A stretch of DNA of 64,000 nucleotides from Pilaira anomala (taxonomy: Eukaryota; Mucoromycota; Mucoromycetes; Mucorales; Mucoraceae), in the NCBI GenBank assembly GCA_025716855.1, contig JAIXMQ010000004.1, positions 310,001 through 374,000 of the forward strand. The letters are read 5' to 3'. How positions within the stretch are numbered: the stretch's first letter is position 1; each line of letters begins with the position of its first letter. Positions 24,502 through 35,412 of the stretch are shown here, piece after piece. Made by a program: the position numbers and the translations under genes. Below the pieces are notes generated by a model that saw nothing but the letters and a program-made list of their open reading frames with translations, did not search any database and was not told the origin of the DNA.

Positions 24502-27500
24502 ATGAAAGAAACAAGCCCTTTAAGACAACATGTGTCGGGGTCTGTTTATACTTCTACAAGGTGAGTGAACAACAAAAGCAAAGTGGGGGAGTTTTTAACG
24601 TAGGTATTAAAATATTCCTAAATAGAGATTTAGACGTTGTATTTGAAGAGAATGAACAAAGTATGTATCAAGCATCTTCTGGTTTCTTAAAAGTGAATGA
24701 ACTTAGTTCAGTACGTCGACCTCGAGCAGGAACGATGCCTTCTTTTATTCATACCGAGTTAAATAATAATACTCGAAATAACGCCGCTTTATTATTAAAT
24801 ACGATCGAATCCGGTCGACATCGTTCTGGTTCACTTAATTTACCTATGGTCGATAGTTCATCTTTTTGGACGCACGATGGACCACTTTCACCCTCTACAG
24901 AACAATTATTACAAAATGATAGTGATTTCTCTATTGCACGTACAATGCGTTCACTTGGGTTAGAAGATGATCAACAAAAGGAGGATCTTCATCATCATCA
25001 TCACCACCAACAAATCAATAACAACGGTTTATTTCATCATCAATCCCCGCCAGAATTTCATATGCCAAGTAGATCTCTTTTATCGGGTAGTAATAGAAAT
25101 AGATCTTATTCAGTGAATGCTACTGCTATTTATGAAAATGAAACAACAAATGGTTTAACTGCTAATACTACAAGGAAATCAAATACACCAACTTATGCAA
25201 GTCCGTTGGAAGGTTTTACTAGACAACAGAATAGGCCTCGTGCATCAAGTATGGGGAGAGTGGATGCGAGTAGATTGCCACCACCACAAATTGGTTTATG
25301 GAATAATCAAATGCAGCAGCAGCAGCAGCAACAACAACAACAGCAGCAGCAACAGCAGCAACAACAGCAACAACAACAACAGCAACGTTCTTCACCTTTA
25401 GTTACCATGAGAGAAGAAGAAGCTCTGTCATTAGGAGATTCTGAATTGTTAGCAAATATAATTCATGAGCCCACTACCGAGGTAAAATATATATATATAA
25501 ATATACATATATTTATACACATTTTAATTTTAAAACTAATATATTTTATAGAAACCTTATTTAAACTTTAGTCAATCTACACCTACATTTCGTGATAATC
25601 AAACACAACAGCAACAACAGCAGTTGACATCAAGATCACTTTGGGTTGGAAATATAGACAACTCAATTACGATTGAATTATTAACACAAGTTTTTTCAAT
25701 GTTTGGACCTATTGAAAGTGTAAGATTACTCGTTGAAAAAGAATGTGGATTTGTTAATTTCTTTCAATTGGAAGATGCTATAAGAGCTAAAGAAGAAGTA
25801 TTAAGCCGTATGGGTGGTAGAATTGGTAATTGTATTGTTAGAATCGGATTTGGTAAAGCAGATGCAGTTGTTACCGAGACAAATGTATTACAGCCTACTC
25901 GAGCTTTATGTAAAGTATATATGTATATAATCTAAAAATAGCTTATATATGTAATTAATATTTTTTTTTTTGTTTTTGTTTTTTAGGGCTAGGAAATATA
26001 CCAGGAAATACTACACCTACTTCACTTCAGAATTTATTTACAAAATATGGAAATATTGAATCTGTTCGTGTTTTATCTCATAAAAATTGTGGATTTATTA
26101 ACTTTGAATTAGTTGAAAGTGCAATGGCTGCTAGAGATGCTTTATTACAAAATGAAATTGGTGTCCAAGGCTTTACAAGTGCTCGCGTTGGATTTGCTAA
26201 AATACCTGCTTTTAATCCTCCTCCTTCTACCACTACCACTATAAATAACAAAACTACTACTGCAAATTTCTCTGATGCTCATTCTTCTGTCGGTTCCGCT
26301 GTTTCTTCGGTGGATGGTTCCTCTTCTTTATTAACCGATGCTACAAATGATTGGCAAAATGATTTATGTGCAATCATGTCTCAATTTAATTTACCTATAG
26401 ATATTGCTCGTGAATACGTAAAAGGTAAAAAGTCTATATATATATATCTTGTGTATGTTTATTCATTTTCTTTTATTTTAGATTTAAAGATATCTTCAGT
26501 TTATTTTGATTCTATACCAACAGTACCTGAGCTGAGTCCTAATCGGTCATTTGATTCTGCTCGTCTTCGTGAGATGCGTAAACGAGCTGATAGTGCTACG
26601 AATGGTAGAGAAGAAGCTGAACTTATTGCTCAAGAATGTATGCAAGATATTGCTGAAATTAGTAGTGGTAAAGAATATATATATATATATAATTTTCTTA
26701 TTATGCAGGTACTAACAATAATAATAATAGATTACATTGGTAATACAGTAGTTCAACGTTTATTTGAAAAATGTAGCGAAGAAACCAAAACCCAAATGTT
26801 GGAACGTATTGTACCTCATTTAGCAGCTATTAGTATTCATAAAAATGGTACCTGGGCAGCTCAAAAGATAATTGATCTAGCAAAGACACCAGAACAAATT
26901 CAATTGATTAATCAATATCTTAAACCTTATATTCCTCCATTATTGTTGGATCAATTTGGAAATTATGCAGTACAGTGTTGTCTTCGTTTAGGCGGACCAG
27001 AAAAGGCTCAGTTTGTGTTTGATGCTATGGTAGAGAAAGTCATGAGTATTTCTCAAGGTAGATTTGGTGCTAGATCAATGCGAGGTATTCTTGAAAGTGA
27101 ATTTGTAACAGCTAACCAACAGGTAATATAATTACATGGTGTAAAACGTAAATTAACTTTAAATTTTCTTATAATTAGAAATTTGTTGCAGCAGCACTTT
27201 GTCAAAATTCAGTAGCACTTTCAACCAATGCAAATGGAGCTTTACTCTTATCCTGGTTGATAGAGTCTACGGATATTGATAATCGCATGCAAGAAATAGC
27301 GACGAGATTGATCCCTCATTTGACTCAATTATGCGTACATAAACTTGGTTCACAAATTGTGTATAAATTATTGAATCAAACTACGGATCAAAAAGCACAA
27401 ATGTCGATTTTGAATAGTTTATGCGAAGAAGAAATTTTGGCAGAGATTTTAATGGATCAAGTACGAGGTTTAGTCTTTATTCAGAAATTGATTATTTGTC

Positions 27501-27643
27501 CTGCATTGATGTCAAATCAAAAGAGTTTACTTTCGGATAAAGTCTGTTGTGAACTTGAAAAACTGGATGGGCCTGGTCATAAGAAACTTTTGCATTTGTT
27601 GTTACAAGTGAATCATGATGATACGATTGATGATACCCACTAA
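24502..27643 (+). CDS. RRM plus Pumilio RNA-binding protein, JSN1/PUF2-like
   Basis: Seven exons (24502-24560, 24626-25481, 25552-25909, 25987-26424, 26482-26667, 26731-27122, 27179-27643) join in frame to 917 residues. The ATG at 24502 is preferred, as a short first exon splices in frame to RDLDVVFEENEQ. The N-terminus is low-complexity, with His runs and a Gln tract of about 25. RRM1 starts near residue 331 (SLWVGNID, CGFVNFFQLEDA) and RRM2 near 425 (LGNIPGNTTP, CGFINFELVESA). A degenerate Pumilio domain follows, with IGNTVVQRLFEKC, NGTWAAQKII, FGNYAVQCCLRLG, FGARSMRGILES and LGSQIVYKLL. The order and repeat number match yeast Jsn1/Puf2, which bind mRNAs for membrane proteins. It is cytoplasmic by homology and ends 189 bp from the convergent pinin gene. 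Confidence 0.9.
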
Positions 27644-27725
27644 AAAAATAATAATTACCCCTTTCCTTCTCTCTCTCTCTCTCTCTCTTTTTCCTTGATG
27701 GAAACTGCGGGTTTCTTTTTTTTTC

Positions 27726-27764
<39 letters not shown>

Positions 27765-27831
27765 CGCATTTCAATATATTGTTTTATTTTCTTTCAAAAA
27801 AAAAATAAGCGCGTTATTTTATTATTATTAT

Positions 27832-28562
27832 TTACTTTTCGTCATCTGTCATTGCAGTATCTTCATCGTCACGAGGAAGAGGATCATTCATATCTGTATC
27901 TTTACTTTCAAAAAGACTGATTTGATCTCTTATTTCTTTCTTTTGTTTTGCTATGATTAAAACCATTTCATCTGTCAACTTTTCAGGTAAATAATAAAGA
28001 GCAGGTTTTGTTTCTGTTACAAGAAAATTCGCCAATTTTTCTTGTCGATATAATTCACGTAATTTTTCTTTTTCTCTTTCCAATTTATTTTCCTCTTCCA
28101 ATTTTCTTTCCTTTTCTTCTCGACGTGCTCGTAACTTTTCTGATAACTCTCTTCTTTCCTTTTCCAACTTTTCATGTAATTTCTCATTGATTTCTCGTCT
28201 GTTTTTATCCTATTGTTGTTGTTCATTGTTTTAGTTTACAAACACGTCCTTTTTCTGATTTATTTATTTTTTACGTTACCACTTCACTTGTCTTTTCTGT
28301 CTCATCTTTAAACTTGTTTAAGGTACCTAGTAAAGCACCAAATAATCTTTTGTTACGACTCTTTCCTGCTTCATTAAGTTCTAAACGAGGTCGTTTGATC
28401 TATCAAAAAGTAAATTAACATGCTAAAACAAAAACAAAAAAAAAGTTTTATTTTTTATTTTACCTCTTCATCTGCTGTACTATTCTTCTCTGCTTTATTT
28501 GTTAAATCAAGCGATCTTTTACGGGTACTGCTCGAGGGTACCACTATACTTGATTGAACCAT
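27832..28562 (-). CDS. Pinin/SDK/MemA-type splicing-associated protein
   Basis: Three exons (28562-28464, 28399-28280, 28209-27832) give 198 residues. After a basic Ser-rich start (SSSTRKRSLDL), exon 2 has RNKRLFGALLGTLNKF, the signature of the pinin/SDK/MemA domain. A long charged coiled coil follows (KLEKERRELSEKL and similar), then ALYYLPEKLTDEM and an acidic tail. Pinin family proteins associate with the exon junction complex and spliceosome in the nucleus; that role here is by homology. The protein is shorter than animal pinin, as usual for fungi, and lacks the Ser/Arg-rich tail. Confidence 0.82.
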
Positions 28563-29378
28563 ATCTATTCTCTCCTTTTGTTTACTAAAAGAAAAAAGAA
28601 AATAAAAAAAAAAAGGTACAGCCAAAGACTTAATTTTTTATTTAATCGTTTCATTGACATTTGTCGAAGTCACAATTAAATCATGCGGTATTCATCCATG
28701 TACTGTTTTTGAAGCTTTTTTTTTTTTATAGGAAATCAAGGTGGGTGAGACGTTTATTATTTTTTCCCTGAATTATGTACAAAATCACTTTATTATGTCA
28801 CAACGAGCAAAATCTATACTTCAATAACGCATGCTCCTCATCATCTCTGTTCCCCGACCTTTCGATCTATCGAATTTTTGTCTGTATACTCTAATAATTT
28901 AAGTTAAACCCATTAGGATGCATTATAATTTTGAGGACGTCCCATCACATTATAGTGGAGAATGAAAGAGGCAAACAATAACTTTAGGTTAACATTTCAT
29001 TTAGATTTATTTATGAAATTTATATGCATAATAAAACCAAGGCACCCCATCTCCGCATTTGATTTCACATAAAACTCAATCTGACTTGTTCGTAGTTTAA
29101 TAACATTTGCTATATGATGCAATCCTGACTTTCTTTAAATTGTGATTAACTGGCAGTAAGAAACGTCAAGAAGAAGAAGAGAGCTAAGAAAGAAAGAAAA
29201 TATACTAATTAGTAATGATTAGGTCAGTGTGCATTTTCTAAGACTTACGTATATTTCCCGTTAATGCTCCAAAGGTACGTCTGTGCTGATTTATAAAAGG
29301 TAGTCATAACTGATTTTCAGAAGAGGGCTTAATGTCTTGTGTACCCGTAGTGGCCTAGAGTTGTAAACTCTGAAGAAA
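28563..29378. other. Intergenic region without genes
   Basis: It begins with the promoter of the pinin gene and runs up to the tandem repeat. All frames are short and broken, and no motif stands out except a single purine run near 29168-29200. Confidence 0.5.
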
Positions 29379-30270
29379 ACCCTTGCTTAGACTTGAAGTG
29401 ACAAACTTCAAGTAGGAAGGAAGGTATCAGAGCACTTCAGTTCGAAAAGCTGTTATCTACTACATAGTCAAATGCCATTAACGTACTACATAGCCCTACT
29501 GTGTAATGCATCTCCTAGAAGAACCCATTTTTTGAAATCTAGTTGGCAAAACTAAATCGAGAAAAAAGGTAACATTACGTTTCGGAAAAGAAAGAGCAGC
29601 AGTTCTATTTTATGGTCAAATGTCATGAATACCATAAAACCTTACACATGCAAAGCATTTCTTCAAACTAAAAGAACCCTTGCTTAGACTTGAAGTGACA
29701 AACTTCTAGTAGGAAGGAAGGTATCAGAGCACTTCAGTTCGAAAAGCTGTTATCTACTACATAGTCAAATGCCATTAACGTACTACATAGCCCTACTGTG
29801 TAATGCATCTCCTAGAAGAACCCATTTTTTGAAATCTAGTTGGCAAAACTAAATCGAGAAAAAAGGTAGCATTACGTTTCGGAAAAGAAAGAGCAGCAGT
29901 TCTATTTTATGGTCAAATGTCATGAATACCATAAAACCTTACACATGCAAAACATCTTTTAGTACTTGAAAAGAACCCTTGCTTAGACTCGAAGTGACAA
30001 ACTTCTAGTAAGAAGGAAGGTATCAGAGCACTTCAGTTCGAAAAGCTGTTATCTGCTACATAGTCAAATGCCATTAACGTACTATATAGCCCTACTGTGT
30101 AATGCATCTCCTAGAAGAACCCATTTTTTGAAATCTAGTTGGCAAAACTAAATCGAGAAAAAAGGTAACATTACGTTTCGGAAAAGAAAGAGCAGCAGTT
30201 CTATTTTATGGTCAAATGTCATGAATACCATAAAACCTTACACATGCAAAGCATCTTTTCAAGCTTTACA
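29379..30270. repeat. Three tandem copies of a 298-bp noncoding unit
   Basis: Units start at about 29379, 29676 and 29975 with ACCCTTGCTTAGACT and are almost identical. Differences cluster in the last 30 bp, before each new unit. No frame is open through a unit. Each contains ATTTTTTGA (29527-29535 in unit 1), followed by a 5-bp stem TAGTT/AACTA with loop GGCAA. This matches the layout of an Sm site plus 3' hairpin in snRNAs. I find none of the conserved U1, U2, U4 or U5 core motifs, so an RNA gene is only a possibility. Confidence 0.85.
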
Positions 30271-30662
30271 ACTTTCTAAAAAAAAAATATAGTATTTTTA
30301 GGTAACGTATAATAATAAATAGTTTACAAATATACGTACCATCAAAAATAATTTACTTGAGAGTCAAACTCCAAAAAGTTGACGATCTTTGTTGATTACA
30401 CCACACATTGCCTTGATTGAGATAAAAAAAGCTTGGAAAAACAATTTAGCTAGTAATATTGCGCGCATTCGGAATATTCCCTCACCTTTTGCAATATCAA
30501 TTACTTATTATCAAATGTATTTCTTTACTCCAAGCATTGTTTCTCTTTCACTTCACTTTATGTAACTGGCGAAAAATTATAAAATATATCGTAAACGAAC
30601 TGGGGAGGGGGTTAATTTTATTAGTTGACGTCACGTTACGGAGTTAAAATATGTAGGTACCT
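30271..30662. other. Short intergenic stretch
   Basis: Nothing is recognised here. A 62-codon open frame at 30459-30647 has no domain features. A GACGTCACGTTACGGAG motif near 30627-30643 resembles part of the nearby MULE inverted repeat. Confidence 0.45.
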
Positions 30663-30740
30663 ACCACTGAAAAAAAATGCGATTCATGACGTCAACAATC
30701 GACCTTCGGAGTTTCTGATTGTGGTGTAGAAGAGTTTATG
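30663..30740 (+). repeat. Left terminal inverted repeat of MULE
   Basis: Pairs with 35031-35111. It starts ACCACTGAAAAAAAATGCG and ends at GAGTTTATG. The A-run length is the main difference from the partner. Confidence 0.85.
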
Positions 30741-31033
30741 AGCATTATGCATCAACCAAAGGCTTCATAGACCTAATATTGTCCATATGCTTTATCAAAC
30801 ATATTAGTTGAAGTTTAGTTACAAATAAAAAAAATTACAATTGGTTTTTTCAATGAATTAAGATATATAATAAGAGCAAAAAAAGTCAAAGTTCGGTTTA
30901 AGATAAATATATAATGTAATAAAAAAAGTCTAACTGTGTGTTTAAGGTAAATAATAAATAAAAAAAGTCTAAAATAAATGATGAAATAAAAAAAAAAAAT
31001 AAAGAAAGTCTATTTGTAAAAAATGGTGTAATC

Positions 31034-32310
31034 TTAGGAGCAATCTTGAGGGAAACTTTGAATTATTGGGTGGTAAAGACAAGAGATTTCAGGATAAGTT
31101 ATTCTTTTGGGCTTTCCACCTGGGGTCAAGCCAAGTTCAACAAGATAGAAATGATTTGAATTGAGATAATAAATACTTATTGGTTTGTCTTTTTTTTGAA
31201 AATCAAGATCACACAAAGGAAGGTAGAGATCTTGTGCCTTTTGTTGTATGAGCTCGTTTTTTTTGTTGTGAAATGTATGTAGCATATATGCAACTACCAG
31301 TCGCTTGTAGGTATCAGCAACAGTTTGTGGACACATTGTTACATCAAACCAATGCTTGAAGATAGTGCATGGCTTTACTGTTGAAGTAAGCATGCCATAC
31401 ATTTGCTCGTGATTTGGTTTGTATAAGGTATACAGCGTATCACGGTATTTGTTGTATACAGCCAACATGCCTTTCTTTACTTGGGTCCATTGGCCTTGGT
31501 TGCCATAGACTGACAAACTAACAGCTCGGAAACCACAGTTTCCATTACCTTCTGGACTGATAAGTCCAGCAATTTTAGATTCATCTAAATCTAATCCTCG
31601 AAACAAATGCTTGTTGCTACCTGTTTTTTTTTTGAAAATTTGTAATCTCGCCATCGGCATGGATGGTTTGACTAAGAGTTATTTTTAGTAAGAATAGTTA
31701 AGAATGCATCATTAATTTTTTTCTTACTCGTCTTTTAATTTAGGATCTCTTAAAAGAGCATCATACTGGTTGTTTGTTGATGTGAGATGGTGGTTTTTTA
31801 TGAGCATTTTTAATGTTGCTTCGATTTTGATTTTTTTTGGAATTTTTAATTTTTCGACTTCATTTTCAGTTTCGTCTACTTTTCTTTTTTCTTGCGTTTG
31901 CATTATTTTAATTTTTTTTTCCGCTTCTTTTTCTGCCTTCTTTGCTTTGGCTGCTTTTGCTTCCTCTTCTTTTCTCACAATTTCAACTAAAATGTCCATT
32001 CGTTTTGTATTTTTCTTTCTGCCTTTCGTATTTGTGTTGGTAATTGGTGGCAGGAGAGTCAATACGGATTTATTTTGGGTTTGTAACCCTTCTTGTAAAT
32101 CTACAAGTTTATTTGCTAAATTTACCAAGTCTTGTTGATTGGTCATAGCTTGGACAGTTTGGTTAATTTGTTATAAGCTATGGAAAATTATCTGCTTCAA
32201 ATTGTGCTCATTCTTTATGTATGCTATATATATATATATTCATGAATCAGATTTTGACAGGTATATATAATATCAAATTTGTTATGATATGATTCAATTA
32301 TAAACAAACC

Positions 32311-32358
<48 letters not shown>

Positions 32359-34972
32359 ACACTTACATTGAGAATAACTATTTGCTTTGTTTTCTGCATT
32401 TTTATCAAAGTTTTTGTTTTCTTCGTCTGTTTTTTCTTCTACTTTTTCTTCTTCTTCATTTTCTCCTTCATTTTCTTTTTGCTTGTTTTCCTTTTCTTTT
32501 TTGTTTTTCTCCACGTCTTGGCCTTCGTCTTCCTCGTCTGAAATAAGTTCAATAACATCTTTGTTGACTAATAAAGTATTATATAGTACGCAATTTTTTT
32601 TTTATTCAGGCAAGTAAATATAAAACAAAGTAGGAAACCATAATGTGAATAAATTATTTAAACAGACCGCAATATTTATTGAATATTATTAATGAGATGA
32701 ATAAAATTATGAACACATAACCAACAACTTTAAAAGTAAAATGAACTTATTCTCGTCGATGTTGGTCATGTGCCAAACCATAACACTTTATATTTTCAAA
32801 TAAATTTGTGACAGATAAAATATAAATAAAACTTACCTTGGAAATTATCTTCTACTTTTACTATGCTTTCTTTCTTCAAATCAACGATTACTTTACCAAC
32901 AGATGCATTATCCAACTTACCTATAATTCGTACATATTTTAGTATATTTATCTTTAAAAAAAAAAAGAAACTCACCTTCATTTTCTGCTTCCTGTAAACG
33001 CCATCTAATTGGTATGATTGATAATGGAATAACATCATATTTCAAGAGAATATGATGGCAAGGAATTCCGAAGTTAACTCTGGATTTGCAAGAGCAGTCT
33101 TCCACAACAACAGATGTTTGCCGGGGAATACCATAAGCAACAGACTTACGGATATCATCCATTGCATATCTAGACACTCTATACTTCAGATTTTTGAAGC
33201 GATGTTCATTTTTTGGGTCAAAAAGTTGAGCAGAAAACCCCATCATTTCAACTTCGTTTTTTGATTCTCTTTCACCTCTCTAAAAAATAATACGATCAAA
33301 CGTGAATATGTGAAAGACGTTACAAGTTTTAACTATGTATTTTGAGCGATTATGTATTTCTATAAATATGTTTTTACCTTTTTGCAATACCATCTATTAA
33401 TTTTAGCTGTTACGCTAGCAATTTTACCAGATGAGTTATTACCAAGAGCAGATTTAATGGCAGAGTGAGCACCTTCTACTCGATTGGATGTTCTGTTTCC
33501 CATGTGTTTATGCTGGTTAGCATAAAATCCAACCCAACGTTCTTTTTCCATTAACATCCTATCGTATTTTATATAAATATACGCCCGGCTTAATAGATCA
33601 AGATATATTTTTCACTTACTTATCCAAGTATTTCTCGGCTTTGATTATGTCTTGGGGACTTTCACATGTTCTTTTAGATGCATCGCCAGCACCTGAAAAA
33701 TTCAAGAATGACCTGAAAGCGGCGATAGCATCATTCATTTCTTTTTCAGTACGGCTTAGTACAATACTGTTGAATTTTTCTCGCAAAGTCAAAGCCAAAA
33801 TACTTAGCGCGGCGACAGAACCTTTCTTGAAACAGGGCCTGATGTTTGTCTCAAAATTGTTACCCAGGTGCCAGTAACAAAGCAAATGGTTGCTTTCAGG
33901 GAATGTCTTCTGAATTGCGTTTTTCAGAGCAGCATCATTATCAGTGACAATTACATCGGGTGCTTGTAAAGTACTGTCTCTAGGCCAGATTGCGTCCCGC
34001 AATTCTTCAATAACCCAGTCATAGGTTCCATCCAACTCGTTACTAACCCACGCTCCTGCAATTGCGAAAGTGAAGAGCGTACCCCGTTTACCGTCCTTAG
34101 AGGTGCTACTGGTACCAACAACATTTACAAATGTCAATTTGTGATTGTTAGTCTTGTATGTAGCGTCTATAATGATAGACTCGGGCATGCGACGGGCTTC
34201 TCTAATCGATTCTTCATGACAAAAGAACAACGACTTGAGTTGGTTTTTCTCGTTGACATGGAACCGAACGATGTATCCTTTATTTTGAAGACTGTCAAGG
34301 AAATAAAACATTTCACTTGAAGAACTTTCAGAGTTCAACTTAGATCTCAGGTTGTAGATATCCTTTTTCAAAATGTTCTTAATACCTTTTGCTTCAAGCA
34401 TCTATTCAAAATTTATATTAACACATGGATGCTTCAGAAGTTAATTATTATTAAAATCAATATCTTACTGTCATGATTACTTCTGTGGCATTACTGGTTG
34501 ATAAGGAAAGGATTTTGACAATTGTATACCTTGTATCTGCGTTTTGCTTACGATACATTGAGTAAGTCGTACTTGGCTTGGGAATGAGGTGGTTATGTTC
34601 AAAATGTGCCTCGTAAACAAAAATGTTTTGAGTTTTTACCGATCGTTTGAACTTTATGTAACACGGGCAAGAAAGCTTTTGAGTATCTTTATGGTACCCT
34701 TCCTCGGTTTCTTCAACTTCTGTGTTCTCGGCGTTTTCATTTCCGGATCTCATACTTCTTGGTACACCGTAATGCTTGCAAGTCAAAGTTAAGTATCCTC
34801 GAGCAGGATCAGATCTTCCTACAACGAAAGGTACGTTGTAAATGCCACCAAACTTAAAAGCTTCAGTCTTTGCAGCAACAATTGTTGGAAACTCCCTGTT
34901 AATGGGAAAGATCACATTCTTAAATTCGTCATTCATTTGCTGTTGCTCAGGAAATTCGATTTCTGTGTTCAT
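31034..34972 (-). CDS. MULE transposase: zinc-binding domain, DDE core, SWIM finger and C-terminal OTU protease domain
   Basis: Multi-exon transposase. Exons resolved in frame are 34972-34469, 34401-33620, 33558-33378 and 33279-32976. Further exons lie near 32930-32837, 32572-32350, 32146-31724 and 31615-31034. The N-terminus has a FAR1-like Cys/His region (CKHYG, SCPCYIKF, EHNH). The MULE core has Asp in IIIDATYKTNN, Asp in VIVTDNDAALK with CYWHLG downstream, and Glu in SNRVEGAHSAIK, so the DDE triad looks complete. CSC...CHH in DCSCKSRVNFGIPCHHILL is a SWIM zinc finger. After a Lys/Glu-rich linker, the end has GNGNCGFRAVSLSVYGNQGQ, the Asp/Cys region of OTU cysteine proteases, with a plausible His in LNSNHFYLVEL. 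All core exons are free of stops, though the last intron's acceptor lies near an A run and is uncertain. A degenerate relative without OTU is at 53-56.4 kb. Confidence 0.85.
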
Positions 34973-35030
34973 TTTATTTTTATTATACTTATGAATAAAA
35001 CTGAAAAGGATTACGACGCATTAAACCAAC

Positions 35031-35111
35031 CATAAACTCATCTACACCACAATCAGGAACTCCGAAGGTCGATTGTCGACGTCACGAATCGCATTTTTTT
35101 TTTTTAGTGGT
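35031..35111 (-). repeat. Right terminal inverted repeat of MULE
   Basis: Inverted match to 30663-30740, lying about 58 bp upstream of the transposase start codon. It likely contains the transposase promoter, as in other MULEs. Confidence 0.85.
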
Positions 35112-35412
35112 GCCGATTGTGGTGCCCCAAGAATTCACCTTTAAATGCGCATAAATAGTCTGAACCTCTGAAAAGCGTGGAAACCTGTCCTTATATTTTT
35201 CTTTTATTTAGTTATATTTACTATCCTCACTTCTTATTTTTTTTATAAATATTCTCACACATTTTGTATTTTGAATAATGAACAATTCCCTTTCTTCCCA
35301 ATTTTATTTTAGTACGTGATCCAGAAAGAAAGTAAACTCTTTCTTTTTTTTTACTTTTTTATTTCCCATTTTCCTGCGTAACACCTCTACCTCTTTCAAA
35401 AATAGAAATCAA

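Larger units (their letters stand above)
30663..35111 (-). mobile_element. Mutator-like element (MULE) with inverted repeats
   Basis: Terminal inverted repeats of about 80 bp (30663-30740 and 35031-35111) flank a single long transposase gene on the minus strand. The repeats share AATCGACCTTCGGAGTT, GATTGTGGTGTAGA and GAGTTTATG. The outer limits are uncertain. The right side continues into CCCAAGAATTCACC, which the truncated copy at 20.5 kb also has, while the left side lacks it. I could not define a target-site duplication. About 0.29 kb of AT-rich filler separates the left repeat from the gene's 3' end. Confidence 0.85.

Noticed and set aside
27492..27761. Minus-strand frame over the (CA)n tract
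   Set aside because: A microsatellite shadow overlapping the well-supported end of the JSN1-like gene.
29340..29470. SINE or tRNA-derived element from TGGCCTAGAG and AGTTCGAAAAG boxes
   Set aside because: The A-box-like motif lies outside the repeat unit, the B-box match is poor, and no tail typical of SINEs is present.
31770..32138. 122-codon plus-strand frame inside the MULE
   Set aside because: Antisense of the Lys/Glu-rich linker of the transposase; the hydrophobic Phe/Ser composition is an artefact.
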